Source of the DNA: Hydrogenophaga crassostreae
Lineage (GTDB): Bacteria > Pseudomonadota > Gammaproteobacteria > Burkholderiales > Burkholderiaceae_C
Assembly (NCBI RefSeq): GCF_001761385.1
Contig: NZ_CP017476.1
Location: 1,601,501-1,665,500, forward strand
Length of the DNA: 64,000 nucleotides
Direction of reading: 5' to 3'
Position 1 is the stretch's first letter; each line of letters begins with the position of its first letter. Below, piece after piece: positions 7,805-17,319 of the stretch. Made by a program: the position numbers and the translations under genes. Under the pieces are notes generated by a model. The model was not told the origin of the DNA and ran no database searches. It worked only from the letters and a program-made list of their open reading frames with translations.

Positions 7805-10800
7805 ATGAACCTACCCCCATCTCCTCCCCATTCTGACCACCGTGCCGCTGCCGACAAGGTCGAGGCGGCTCGGGAAGGCGTCAAGCCAGCAGTTGCACTG
7901 CCTTATCAGGCGATTTTTGATGCATCGCCCTTGCCTGGCAGCGTGGCACGGTACAGCGACGGATTGATGCTGGCCGTCAACGACGCCTGGGTGGCGCTGA
8001 CCGGGCTGCCGCGTGAGCAGGTGATTGGCCGCAAGAGCAGCGAGTTCGATTTCTGGGCTGATCCCGATGACCGGGCCAGATACCTGTCCGAATTGCCCAA
8101 TACCAATTCCCACCACCTGCTCCGTTTCAGGGGCGGGCAGGTGCACCGCGTGCGGCTCCATTCAACTGTCCTGGATCTCGACGGGGAGCCTTGCCTGCTG
8201 GTCTTCATGGGCGATGTGAAGAAGGAGCACGAAACCGAGCTGGCGCTCGAAGCGGCCAACCGCGCGTTGCAACACAGGGTGGAGTTGCTGGAGGCCAGCG
8301 AGAAACTGGCACGCATGGGCCACTGGACCAACACCGATGCGAGTGCCACGGTGGAATGGTCTGCAGGGCTCTATGCCATCGGCGGCCTGCAGCCGAAGGC
8401 GGTGCTCTCGCGTGTCGAAGGCCGCAGCGGGATTCACCCCGATGACCTGCCTGCGTGGGTGGCGGCGAGAGAAGCCAGCGACAACCGGGAGCTGGAGTTC
8501 CGCTGGCTGCATCCCGACGGGAGAACACGCTGGTTCAGGACCCGCATGAGCCGCACCGATGTGGCCACCAGCGACGTGTCCAATTTCGGGATCATTCAGG
8601 ACATCACGGCGGAACGGGAAGCCAAGGAACGTCTGGAGGCCCAACTGGCTTTTGTGCAAAACATCACCGCGCATGTGCCAGCGGTCTTGTTTCAGGGGCG
8701 TTCCCGTCCGGACGGCACCAGTGAGGTCTCGTTTGTGAACGATGCGGTTCGAGATCTGCTTGAGCTTGAACCTGCCCAGCTGTTGCACGACGGTTCAGTG
8801 TTTGTGGCGCGGATTTACCCGCCTGATCGCAACAAGCTCCTGTCTGCCTTGAACGCGTCCAACCAGAAGATGTCAACGCTGCACGAGAGGGTGCGGTTTG
8901 AATTGCCCGAGAAGGGTTTGAGGTGGTGCAACATGATGGCGGTGCCCCGCCAGGAAGGCGATGGCTCAGTTCTCTGGCATGGGTTCATCAACGATGTGAC
9001 CGAGGCGGTGCGGGATTCGCAGTCGCTGGAGGACACGCTGAAGAGCATCAATCAGGGACTGAGCAAGGTGGATGCCAGTGGGCGAATCGTGCTGTACAAC
9101 CGCCAGTGCATTGACATGCTGGAGATTCCCGAAGACTTGATGGTGAACCAGCCCAGGTTCAGCGACATGGTGCGCTTCCAGCGGGAGCGAGGCGATTTTG
9201 GAGACAAACTCGAGTGGGTGGATGGCCAGGGCAAGCGTTATCTGGCCCAGGTGAGCGGGCCCCATACCGAGTCGCAGCATGAACATTTCACCGCTCGGTA
9301 TTTGAGGAAAACCCGCAGCGGGCGAAGCCTGGAGATTCGCGCTCGGAAGCTGCCTGACGGCAGCGTTGTGCGAACCTATGACGATGTGACGCCTTTCATA
9401 GAGATCCAAGAAGCGCTGCTGGCCGAGCGCCTGCAATTGCAGGCCACCACTTCGCTGCTGGGTGAAAAAACCCGGGCGCTGCAAGACACTCTGGAGAGCA
9501 TCAGTCAGGGGTGGACCAAGTCGGATGCCAGCGGACGGTTCGTGATGTACAACCGGCGCATGCTGGAGCTGCTGGATTTGCCTGAGGCGCTGATGCTGGG
9601 CCAGCCGACCGGCGAACAGGTGTTGCGCTTTCAACGGGAACGAGGCGATTTCGGTCCGGATTTGGCCTACGTCGACGAAAGTATTCGGGCGCCCATGGAC
9701 CGTGGAAACCTTGGTCAAATACCCGATCGGTACCTGCGACGAACCCGCGACGGCCGCACGCTGGAACTACAGGCCCATCCCTTGAGCGACGGAGGCATGG
9801 TGCGCACCTGCACCGATGTCACCTCCTACATCGCGGTACAGGAGGCTTTGCGCGCGGAGCGGCAGCGTCTGGAGTGGGTGCTTGAGGCAACCCGCCCCGG
9901 GATCTGGGAAACCGATCTGGTCACAGGCGACATGACCATCAACGCGCGTTGGGCAGACATGCTGGGATACAACCTGGAAGAGTTGGTGCCGGTGAGGTTC
10001 ACGACCTGGACCGATTTGCTGCACCCCGATGACCTGCCCCTGGCGATGGATCGTCACCGTGCCCACTGCGCCCAGGAGATCCCTTACTTTGAGTGCGATC
10101 TGCGCATGCGCCACAAAACGGGGCAATGGGTCTGGGTCAGTACCCGAGGCCGGGTTCACCGCCGCGACAGCGATGGCAAAGCGCTGTTCATGTCGGGAAC
10201 ACACGTGGACATCACCGAGCGGGTGACCGCACAGGAAGAGGTGCGTGCGCTCAACGCCAGCCTGGAGGTGAGGGTGAACCAGCGGACGGTTGATCTGGAG
10301 CGCACGTTGAAGGACATGGAGGCCATCTCGTATTCGATCGCCCACGATCTGCGTGCGCCGTTGCGCGCGGTCAATGGGTTTGCCGCGGTGATTGCCGAGA
10401 GCGATACCGAGGGACTCGACCCTTCAACTCGCGACATGTTCGAGCGCATCGTGCGTTCGTCGCGCAACATGGGGCAGATGCTCACCGACATGCTGAGTTT
10501 GCTGCAAGTGGTCAGGGTGGAGCTGGAACTGGTGCCCGTTGACATGGGCAAAATAGCCCAGGACGTGGTGCGGACTTTTGCGGAGGAAGTGTCCCCGGTG
10601 ACCATCCACTTGCAGCCCCTGCCTCCGGCCATGGGTGATGCAAGCCTGTTGCGGCAGGTGTATTCCAACCTGGTGGACAACGCGGTGAAATACTCCGCAG
10701 ACCAGGCCTCGGCCAATGTCTGGATTGGCCACGATGCCGCTCGCGGGGCCTATTTTGTGCGCGACAACGGCATAGGTTTTGACATGGCGCATGCCAACAA

Positions 10801-10972
10801 ACTGTTTGGCTTGTTTCAACGCCTTCACGCAGGCAGCAAAATTCCTGGCATGGGCGTTGGCCTGGCGATCGTTTCGCGGATCATCGAGCGACATGGGGGC
10901 CGTATCTGGGCCGATTCCCAACCCGCCGTGGGAACCACCTTCTGGTGGACCTTGCCCGACGGTCCTGGTTGA
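7805..10972 (+). CDS. Soluble multi-PAS sensor histidine kinase
   Basis: 1055 residues from ATG 7805, without transmembrane segments, so a cytoplasmic sensor. PAS-type domains start near residues 33, 165, 283, 408, 559 and 688. The fourth and fifth are PAS_7-like and similar to each other (TLKSINQGLSKVDASGR versus TLESISQGWTKSDASGR). HisKA follows with phospho-acceptor His847 in SIAHDLRAPL. The HATPase domain shows an N-box with N955 and N959, DNGIGFD, and GMGVGLAIV. This C-terminal half resembles cyanobacterial-phytochrome-type kinases. No receiver domain is fused and no response regulator is adjacent. Histidine autophosphorylation is inferred from intact motifs; no cofactor-binding residue was identified in the PAS domains. 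No strong ribosome-binding site supports the start. Confidence 0.93.
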   Translation: MNLPPSPPHSDHRAAADKVEAAREGVKPAVALPYQAIFDASPLPGSVARYSDGLMLAVNDAWVALTGLPREQVIGRKSSEFDFWADPDDRARYLSELPNTNSHHLLRFRGGQVHRVRLHSTVLDLDGEPCLLVFMGDVKKEHETELALEAANRALQHRVELLEASEKLARMGHWTNTDASATVEWSAGLYAIGGLQPKAVLSRVEGRSGIHPDDLPAWVAAREASDNRELEFRWLHPDGRTRWFRTRMSRTDVATSDVSNFGIIQDITAEREAKERLEAQLAFVQNITAHVPAVLFQGRSRPDGTSEVSFVNDAVRDLLELEPAQLLHDGSVFVARIYPPDRNKLLSALNASNQKMSTLHERVRFELPEKGLRWCNMMAVPRQEGDGSVLWHGFINDVTEAVRDSQSLEDTLKSINQGLSKVDASGRIVLYNRQCIDMLEIPEDLMVNQPRFSDMVRFQRERGDFGDKLEWVDGQGKRYLAQVSGPHTESQHEHFTARYLRKTRSGRSLEIRARKLPDGSVVRTYDDVTPFIEIQEALLAERLQLQATTSLLGEKTRALQDTLESISQGWTKSDASGRFVMYNRRMLELLDLPEALMLGQPTGEQVLRFQRERGDFGPDLAYVDESIRAPMDRGNLGQIPDRYLRRTRDGRTLELQAHPLSDGGMVRTCTDVTSYIAVQEALRAERQRLEWVLEATRPGIWETDLVTGDMTINARWADMLGYNLEELVPVRFTTWTDLLHPDDLPLAMDRHRAHCAQEIPYFECDLRMRHKTGQWVWVSTRGRVHRRDSDGKALFMSGTHVDITERVTAQEEVRALNASLEVRVNQRTVDLERTLKDMEAISYSIAHDLRAPLRAVNGFAAVIAESDTEGLDPSTRDMFERIVRSSRNMGQMLTDMLSLLQVVRVELELVPVDMGKIAQDVVRTFAEEVSPVTIHLQPLPPAMGDASLLRQVYSNLVDNAVKYSADQASANVWIGHDAARGAYFVRDNGIGFDMAHANKLFGLFQRLHAGSKIPGMGVGLAIVSRIIERHGGRIWADSQPAVGTTFWWTLPDGPG

Positions 10973-11399
10973 TTCGGTTCATTGAAGTATTCCATCCCGT
11001 TCGGGCAGCGCCTGTTGAAGCCCTTCGGAAAGCCCAGGGTGAGCGGTCGTCAGGTTCCTGTTCCACGGGGCTCCTCTCTGGCTCGGACGCTCCCCTGATG
11101 CGTTGGCACAGCGAAGTGGGTGCCTTCGCCCTGGTCCCCGCTTTGTTGTGATCCGCCGGGTTTGTGCAAAAGAGGGTGCGCGCAGGATCAGTCCTTCGCC
11201 GTTGATCGGGGTGTTTCAAAACGGGAGCCCGGGCATCAACCCTGCTGCGGGTGTCAGGTCAAGGGTTGAAGGGTTGTCTTGACATGGCTTGCCTGATGCG
11301 ACGCGGCTCCCGTTTCGTATGCGCCATACCGATGCAGTGTTGGGCGAGCGGAACACCCCGTTGACGAGAGCCGGTTCATACCCCCGGCCTGGGCTTGTG
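10973..11399. other. Intergenic region with a degenerate dispersed repeat
   Basis: About 427 bases between convergent genes. Bases 10996-11020 (CCCGTTCGGGCAGCGCC then TGTTGAAG) resemble one arm of the palindromic element found intact at 47788-47841. The remainder shows no coding signal that I trust and no clear terminator. Confidence 0.4.
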
Positions 11400-12323
11400 T
11401 CAGGCGTTGCGCAGGTTTGCATGTGCCCGTGTGTATTGGGAAGGCGGCAGCCCCACATGGCGGGTGAATGCCACGCTGAATGCGCTGGCCGAACCGTAGC
11501 CCACCTGCTCGGCAATATCGGCCATGCCGCCGGCCTTTTTGTGATCGCGCAACAGGTTCTTGGCCAACGCCATGCGCCACCGCATGAGGTATTCCATGGG
11601 GGGCACGCCCACAGCGCGGTTGAAGCGCTCGAAGAACGCCGAGCGCGACAGCGCGGCCTCTTGCGCCAGTTGCGCCACCGTCCATGGAGCGGCCGGGTTT
11701 TCGTGCATGTGGCGGATGGCCCTTGCCAGGCGTTCATCGGCCAGGGCGCGCACCAGACCCGGTGGCGCCGCCGTGCCTTCCGATGAACGCAGGGCTTCGA
11801 TCAGCAACACTTCCAGCAGCCGCTCCAGAATCACATCGCGTGCAGGCCGTTGCGCGCGCGACTCTTCCCTCACCAGTTGCACCAGCGTGGCCAGTCGCTG
11901 CTCGCCGCGCACCACCACGAGTTGCGGCAACAACGAAACCAGCAACGCCGCATCGGGCGAGCCAAAAACACAGTGGCCGATCAACATCCGAACATCGGGT
12001 GGCCCGCTTGGCACGCCCAGTCTGACCTCGCCATCGGGCCGCATCACAGGCGGGGTCTCCAGCGCATCGGTTGAAGCCTGCGGTGGGTGGCTGGTCATGG
12101 CAAAACCGCAGGCCGCCGGAATCAGGGCGAAGTCACCCTGGTCGAGCGCGACCGGTTCGTTCCCATCTGCGGTGAGCCAGCAAGACCCTTCCAGCACCAC
12201 GCAGTAAAAAGGCTGGCCTGTTTCAGCGCGGCGCACCCGCCAGGCGCCGGCCCCGCCCACCCGTTTTGAAAAGGGCGCACGCGGTTCAAGCAAGGCCACC
12301 ACTTCGGCCAGTGGATCCAGCAT
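11400..12323 (-). CDS. AraC family transcriptional regulator
   Basis: 307 residues. The N-terminal half is a cupin-type sensor of the AraC_binding_2/cupin_6 kind (VVLEGSCWLTADGNEPVALDQGDFALIPA). The C-terminal 100 residues hold two helix-turn-helix units of HTH_18: TVAQLAQEAALSRSAFFERF with the conserved VGVPPMEYLMRWRMALA, then DIAEQVGYGSASAFSVAF and a final GLPPSQYTR. It lies back-to-back with an SDR gene, about 107 bases apart. In this family that arrangement commonly means the regulator controls the divergent reductase gene; this is inference. The effector is unknown. Confidence 0.93.
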   Translation of the reverse strand: MLDPLAEVVALLEPRAPFSKRVGGAGAWRVRRAETGQPFYCVVLEGSCWLTADGNEPVALDQGDFALIPAACGFAMTSHPPQASTDALETPPVMRPDGEVRLGVPSGPPDVRMLIGHCVFGSPDAALLVSLLPQLVVVRGEQRLATLVQLVREESRAQRPARDVILERLLEVLLIEALRSSEGTAAPPGLVRALADERLARAIRHMHENPAAPWTVAQLAQEAALSRSAFFERFNRAVGVPPMEYLMRWRMALAKNLLRDHKKAGGMADIAEQVGYGSASAFSVAFTRHVGLPPSQYTRAHANLRNA

Positions 12324-12430
12324 GGCAGGACTCCTGATGATGATAAACAGATCTTTGATTGTAGTAAGTCCGGCGCCACCGACCTACAGTCTGGGCTCTG
12401 GCAACCCCTCAACCCCCTACTGGAATTTTC

Positions 12431-13210
12431 ATGAAAACCGTTTTGATCACCGGCTGCTCCTCCGGCTTTGGCCTGGAAGCCGCCCAAACTTTCCTCAGCC
12501 GAGGCTGGAAAGTCATTGCCACCATGCGCACACCCCTTGAAAGTGCGTTGCCCACTTCAGCACACTTGCGCGTGCTCGCCCTCGATGTCACCAGCTCTGA
12601 GAGCATTCTCCAAGCCATCGATGCGGCCGGACCGATAGACGCCTTGGTCAACAACGCGGGCATTGGCGTGATGGGCACTTTGGAGGGAATTTCCATGGCG
12701 ACCGCCCGCGAAGTGTTCGAGACCAACACCCTGGGCACCATCGCCATGACCCAGGCCGTGCTGCCCCAGTTCAGGCAACGCAAGGCTGGCGTGATCGTGA
12801 ACGTCACCTCCAGCGTCACGCTTGAACCGTTCCCCCTGCTCGCCGTGTACACCGCCAGCAAAGCCGCGGTCAACGCCTTCACCGAGTCGATCGCCCTGGA
12901 ACTGGCGCCTTTCAACGTCAGGGTGAGCCTGGTGCTGCCCGGTCGCGCGCCCGAAACCCGTTTTGGTCAAAACGCCCAACCCCGCATGCAAGGCGGCATA
13001 CCCGAGGCCTACGCTGTGCTGGCGCAAGGTGTGTTTGCCGAATGGGCGAAATCCACCGCCATCACGCAGTCGAGCGACGTGGCCGAAGCCGTGTGGCGGG
13101 CCGTGACCGAGCCGGCTTGCCCGATGCGCTTGCCGGCTGGTGCGGATGCGGTGGCGCTGGCAGGGTCGCTGCAGGCGCCGCGGCGGGGAAAAGACGAAGG
13201 GAATGTCTGA
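12431..13210 (+). CDS. SDR family oxidoreductase
   Basis: 259 residues, a complete classical SDR. It has the cofactor motif TGCSSGFG near residue 7, an NNAGIG motif near residue 77, a catalytic serine in NVTSSVTLE, and a YTASK active-site pair. The sequence after the active site (FNVRVSLVLPGRAPETRFG) fits the family. It most resembles SDRs annotated as retinol-dehydrogenase-like or ketoreductases, but the substrate cannot be deduced. It is divergently transcribed from the AraC regulator, and a GGAA sequence sits just before ATG 12431. Confidence 0.92.
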   Translation: MKTVLITGCSSGFGLEAAQTFLSRGWKVIATMRTPLESALPTSAHLRVLALDVTSSESILQAIDAAGPIDALVNNAGIGVMGTLEGISMATAREVFETNTLGTIAMTQAVLPQFRQRKAGVIVNVTSSVTLEPFPLLAVYTASKAAVNAFTESIALELAPFNVRVSLVLPGRAPETRFGQNAQPRMQGGIPEAYAVLAQGVFAEWAKSTAITQSSDVAEAVWRAVTEPACPMRLPAGADAVALAGSLQAPRRGKDEGNV

Positions 13211-13591
13211 TCTCGATTGCTGCAAAGGCACAAGTCTGCAGCTTCACCACCCTCCAGGCCGCGGCCATGGGCAAAGGGTGAGCCTGACCACCGGGTCCAG
13301 CCAGACGCGTGACCCGCAAGACCAGGATTTGAAACGCAACCGGAATTGCTCTAAAAAAGGATCGAGTGGTGTCGAGCCCTGACCTGCGCGACAAAGTCCG
13401 GCATGGCCGCCGCCGTGAGCCTGAACCAGGGCATGGAAACCGCGACGAAAGGCTGGTCATGGGAAGCGGCAGGTGGCTGGAATCAGGGCGAAATCGGCAC
13501 CCCCCGAAGACTGGGTTCCCGTGCCGCATGTCGGCCCGAGAAGGAGTGCCAGCCCGGATCCCCTCCGTCACTTGCTGAAATCAAAGGACAG
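13211..13591. other. Intergenic region, nothing recognised
   Basis: About 380 bases between convergent genes. A plus-strand frame from 13403 (AVSLNQGMETATKGWSWEAA) has passable composition but no start signal or family. No terminator hairpin, repeat or RNA was recognised. Confidence 0.35.
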
Positions 13592-15310
13592 CTATTGTGG
13601 AAATGACAGCTTGTCTTCAATGTTGTCGGTGGTCACGATGTGTGCGCCATTCACGTATGCAGGAATGAGCCAGGGTATCCAGGTGGAGGGCCGCCGGTTC
13701 AACACGATTGAAGAGGCCATCGATGGAAAGGAAACTTTCTGGACCACGTTGCTCTGGTAAAAGGTGCCGTCGCCTCCCGAGGTCCGAACCAGCCACACAG
13801 CTCGGTTCGCTCCCGATCCCGTGACTGTGAAATCAAGCACAACCCCTTCATTGGGTACCGCAGGAAGGTGCAACGCAGTGGCCGCCGAAAAATTGCCTGC
13901 ACCTGGATTGAGGAAGATGGACGTCGGTGCGGCATCAAACTCGTGCCCTGCGAGCAGCAAGTCCAGCAAGCCGTCTTCGTCTACATCGATCAGTTCTATG
14001 CTGTAGTAGTTGCCTGCATTGCGGATAGAAGAGGGCAGTCGCGAAGGGGTTTCTCGCGTGAAAAAGCCAGCGCCGTCGTTGAGCAGTGTGATGGCGCGAT
14101 CCGCCTCGAAATTGTTCACCACGATGACATCGACATCGCCATCACCATCAATGTCCGCCGCGGTACCTCCATGGAAGAAGCCGACATCATTGGAGGCATC
14201 GCGAACGGTGTATGTCCCGTTGGCCTGACTCACGACGAGTTTGTTTCTTTCACCTGGAAAGGGATGGGTGTCGTATCCGTGGCAGACCACAAAGATGTCG
14301 GGTCGGTTGTCGCGGTTGAAGTCGGCCACCAACGCTTTGCGGGGATGCAGGCAACCATTTGCCTGGGCGAGCAGCGTGGAGGTTTGAACCAGGCTTCCGT
14401 CGGGTTGCCGGGCGAAGAACTCAAATCGACTTGGCGTGGCTTGAGATTCCGGCAGCCTCACGTCATAGGTACCAACCGCTCTGAAAAAATCCAGGTGGCC
14501 ATTGCCGCTGAAGTTCCCATAGGCCCTGATGGTGTTGTCACCAAACGGCAGGACCTGGGGCACCAGGCCAATTGCCTTGAAGTTTTTGTATGAGGTTACC
14601 GCCGCAGGCACCACCGCGGAGCTGGCAAAAACGAAATAGCCGATGCCCTCAAACGTGTATTGCGGCAGGGTGTTGACGATGGTGTCTCGTTCCGTCGCAC
14701 TGTTGCTGTAAAAGTGGTAGCCCTTGTCGCCCAGGAAAAACCGGTAAAGCGGTACCCGGTCCGAGCCGCTGGTTTTGCTGGCGAAATAGGCAACGCCCTC
14801 GAAGGCAAACTGAGGCAATCTGGCCTGAACCAGAGCCCTTTCATCTTCGCTGATGGTGTACAGGTGCACCCCCGTGTCGACGTTGAAAAACCGGTACACA
14901 GGACTGAGACCTTCTGCGGGCGCACTGCTTGCCGCAAACCCGGGGCCTTCATATTGAAACTGGTGCAGCGTATTCTGTACGGTCTGCTTTTCCGTTTCGC
15001 TGATGGTGTAGAAATGGGCTCCTGTCAGGGTATTGAAGAAGCGATGCACTGAAACCAGGGTGCCTGGGGCAGCTTTTTGGACAGGCGCTGCCATTCGCTG
15101 CTCTGACGAGGTCTCGGATGCAGCGCGCTGCAATTCGGCCCGACTCAGCTCGGCGGCTTTGGTCAGCAGGGCCTTCGTCGATGTGTTGTTCGACGTTTGG
15201 GCGGCATTTGCTGTGGGCCCAGGCTGCGGGAGGTCGCTGTTGCCGCCACCGCAAGCGGCAAGTGCCAGAGCCATAGCGATCCCCAGGACCCTAACTGTTT
15301 GATTGAGCAT
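13592..15310 (-). CDS. Lipoprotein with three DUF5648 repeats and FG-GAP/VCBS-type repeats
   Basis: 572 residues from ATG 15310. A lipobox (LAAC, Cys20) after a hydrophobic stretch indicates lipid anchoring. A short helix-rich linker (LLTKAAELSRAELQRA) follows. Three DUF5648 repeats span about residues 88-235 (HRFFNTLTGAHFYTISETE, YRFFNVDTGVHLYTISEDE, YRFFLGDKGYHFYSNSATE). The rest contains calcium-loop-like repeats of the FG-GAP/VCBS type (DFNRDNRPDIFV, DIDGDGDVDVIV, DVDEDGLLDLLL), which fold as beta-propeller blades. It is probably on the cell surface or in the periplasm, and may bind sugars or proteins. It shares its whole N-terminal half design with the gene at 44515. It is followed on the same strand by the GNAT gene. 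Confidence 0.85.
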   Translation of the reverse strand: MLNQTVRVLGIAMALALAACGGGNSDLPQPGPTANAAQTSNNTSTKALLTKAAELSRAELQRAASETSSEQRMAAPVQKAAPGTLVSVHRFFNTLTGAHFYTISETEKQTVQNTLHQFQYEGPGFAASSAPAEGLSPVYRFFNVDTGVHLYTISEDERALVQARLPQFAFEGVAYFASKTSGSDRVPLYRFFLGDKGYHFYSNSATERDTIVNTLPQYTFEGIGYFVFASSAVVPAAVTSYKNFKAIGLVPQVLPFGDNTIRAYGNFSGNGHLDFFRAVGTYDVRLPESQATPSRFEFFARQPDGSLVQTSTLLAQANGCLHPRKALVADFNRDNRPDIFVVCHGYDTHPFPGERNKLVVSQANGTYTVRDASNDVGFFHGGTAADIDGDGDVDVIVVNNFEADRAITLLNDGAGFFTRETPSRLPSSIRNAGNYYSIELIDVDEDGLLDLLLAGHEFDAAPTSIFLNPGAGNFSAATALHLPAVPNEGVVLDFTVTGSGANRAVWLVRTSGGDGTFYQSNVVQKVSFPSMASSIVLNRRPSTWIPWLIPAYVNGAHIVTTDNIEDKLSFPQ

Positions 15311-15445
15311 TGCAGCGGTCCAGGTGGGGTTGCACATTGGTTTGCGAAACCGGCACGGTTTTGCAAGGAGAGGGACAGGATGCGAGCGACCGAGCCTCGG
15401 TGCTTTTCCCGCGAACGGTGCAGCAGTGTCGCCTGGGCTTCATGT

Positions 15446-15964
15446 TCACACCATCTTTAGCGTCATGAACCGGCTGAACGGATCAACCGGGTAGTCCGCA
15501 AACGGCCCAGTTTCCACAAATCCAAACCGTCGGTACATGGCCATTGCCGGCTCAAACCCGTGCGTTGAGCCGGTTTCCAGACTCACCCTTGCATAACCGC
15601 GGCGGGCGGCGATAGCGAGCAGTTCGGTCAGGATGGCTTGGGCGGCGCCCTGGCGCAGGTGACGCGCGGTGGTGCGCATGGATTTGAGCTCACCGTGCAA
15701 AGGATCGAGCTCTTTGATGGCGCCGAAGGCCACCAATTGATGGTCTGCTTGCCCGTCATCGTTGCCTTGGCGCCAGGCAGTCAGGAACGTGATGCGGGGT
15801 TGGCGCAGGGCGCCGAGGTCCAGTGCATGGACCTTGTCGGGCGGCGACTCGGCGTGCATGCCGGCGAGGTGTTCGCGCAGCAGTTCGATCACTTGCGGGT
15901 GGGTGAGTTCGCGGTCGATTCGAAGGGTGAGAGGGGCGCGGCCCTGGCTTGGATGTGTTGGCAT
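15446..15964 (-). CDS. GNAT family N-acetyltransferase
   Basis: 172 residues. The C-terminal half carries the acetyl-CoA-binding segment of the GNAT fold (SMRTTARHLRQGAAQAILTE, a variant of the R/Q-x-x-G-x-G/A loop) and the late motif MAMYRRFGFVETGPFADYP typical of the family. The protein transfers an acetyl group to an unknown amine. An in-frame extension reaches much further upstream but is low-complexity; ATG 15964 (PTHPSQGRAPLTLRI) gives the usual family length. The gene precedes the DUF5648 lipoprotein gene on the same strand, with a gap of about 135 bases. Confidence 0.85.
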   Translation of the reverse strand: MPTHPSQGRAPLTLRIDRELTHPQVIELLREHLAGMHAESPPDKVHALDLGALRQPRITFLTAWRQGNDDGQADHQLVAFGAIKELDPLHGELKSMRTTARHLRQGAAQAILTELLAIAARRGYARVSLETGSTHGFEPAMAMYRRFGFVETGPFADYPVDPFSRFMTLKMV

Positions 15965-16409
15965 GACCCGCCCTTTATGGCCTTGATTTTCAGGCGATTG
16001 TGCCTCTGTTTGTACCAGGTTGATTCCGGGAGGCCGTTCTTGTGGCGCAACACGCAAAAACCGCTCCGAGGAAGGGCCTTTGTGTGGTTTGAGGGCTGGG
16101 CAAACGCAAACGCAAACGCCAGAGCCCGGTGCAGTCGGCCTGCCGTTTGTCCGTGAGCAAAGTCGATGCGGCCTGACAAGGCGAAGCGTCGCTTGAACTG
16201 ACTGGGCCAGGTTCTGAGGTCGGGATCGGGTGCTTGTGCCCGCGCGGCCGTCTGGCCAGTCACGCCTGGATTTTTGGGTGGCTGTGTGGCGCCGCTGTCG
16301 GCATTGCAATGAACGTCCAGCCCTGACCCGTCATCGTTGCTGACCACCTGGGGTGAAAAACGCCGTGTGAGGCCGCAGAACTTTGTGGGAGGGGGTTCAT
16401 GCAGCGGCC
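15965..16409. other. Intergenic region with a short hexamer repeat
   Basis: About 445 bases. Three tandem copies of CAAACG occur near 16100-16118. A minus-strand frame through the region (SQFKRRFALSGRIDFAHGQ) is open but has no family resemblance and no start signal, so I do not call it a gene. Promoters for the acetyltransferase gene are expected near 15965-16020, but none stands out. Confidence 0.35.
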
Positions 16410-17309
16410 TCAGGCCGGGGTTTCTGCCGCGAGGCGCAACCGGTCCAGCAGTGTGCGCACGGCGGCCGAGCGCTCGAAGCGGCGATGCACGACCATCAGT
16501 TCGGACACAGCCTGCACGTCTTGCAAGGCGCAGAAAGCGACGCCGGGCAGCCTCATGACCCGGGCCGATGCGGGCAACAGGGCGACGCCCAGGCCGGCGG
16601 CCACCAGTCCGATGGTCGAGCTCATCTCGCTCACCACCATCGTGTGTCGTGGGCGGAAGCCGGTCTTGGCCAGCAACTGCTGCAAGGTGTGGCCCAGGCT
16701 GAGGCCGGGTGGGTCATCTGGCTGTAGCAGGGTGTCCTCTGCCAAGGCTGACAGCGGGATGCTGGTCTGCGCGCTCAGTCGGTGGCTTTCCGGCAAGACG
16801 GCGATCAGTGGTTGACGGCACAAGACAAAGGACTCGCAGTCGTCTACAGCAGGCGGCAGCGGCCCACGGGTGACCGAGAGGTCGACGTCCCCGTTTTGGA
16901 CCGCATCGGTCAGGGTACCGCCCAGGCGCAGCAGCATCTCGATCACCACATCCGGGTGGCTGCCACGGAAGGCCGCCAGGCTGCGCACAAAGGGTTGCTC
17001 GGCCAGCGCGCTGCTGACAAAGCCGATCACCACATTGCCGGTTTCGCCTCGTGCAGCCCGCTGTGCCGCGCCGGCGGCTTTGTCGGCGTGGTGCAGTGCG
17101 GCCCGTGCTTCGGCCAGAAAGGCGTCGCCGGCTTCGGTCAGCGCGATGCGGCGATGGGCGCGCAGAAACAGTTGCACGCCCAGTCGATCCTCCAGTGCAC
17201 GGATGTGCTGGCTCAACGCCGGCTGGGCGATGCCCAGGCGTTGTGCGGCTCGGCCAACGTGCAGCTCTTCGGCCGTGGTCACAAAATACCGGAAATGTCG
17301 AAAGTTCAA
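16410..17309 (-). CDS. LysR family transcriptional regulator
   Basis: 299 residues with the standard layout. The N-terminal winged helix-turn-helix (FRYFVTTAEELHVGRAAQRL, then IAQPALSQHIRALEDRLGVQLF) is followed by a LysR_substrate domain from about residue 90 (GNVVIGFVSSALAEQPF). It belongs to the subgroup resembling BenM/CatM or CynR-type regulators by overall sequence. It lies divergent from an EamA exporter gene, and the 122-base gap contains a dyad of LysR type at 17320-17341. Control of the exporter and of itself is the natural inference; the inducer is unknown. Confidence 0.94.
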   Translation of the reverse strand: MNFRHFRYFVTTAEELHVGRAAQRLGIAQPALSQHIRALEDRLGVQLFLRAHRRIALTEAGDAFLAEARAALHHADKAAGAAQRAARGETGNVVIGFVSSALAEQPFVRSLAAFRGSHPDVVIEMLLRLGGTLTDAVQNGDVDLSVTRGPLPPAVDDCESFVLCRQPLIAVLPESHRLSAQTSIPLSALAEDTLLQPDDPPGLSLGHTLQQLLAKTGFRPRHTMVVSEMSSTIGLVAAGLGVALLPASARVMRLPGVAFCALQDVQAVSELMVVHRRFERSAAVRTLLDRLRLAAETPA

Positions 17310-17319
17310 TGCGATCCAA

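Noticed and set aside
10996..11030. Full copy of the TTCGGGCTGAG palindrome
   Set aside because: Only one degenerate arm is present (CCCGTTCGGGCAGCGCC), so it is noted as a remnant within the intergenic region rather than as an element.
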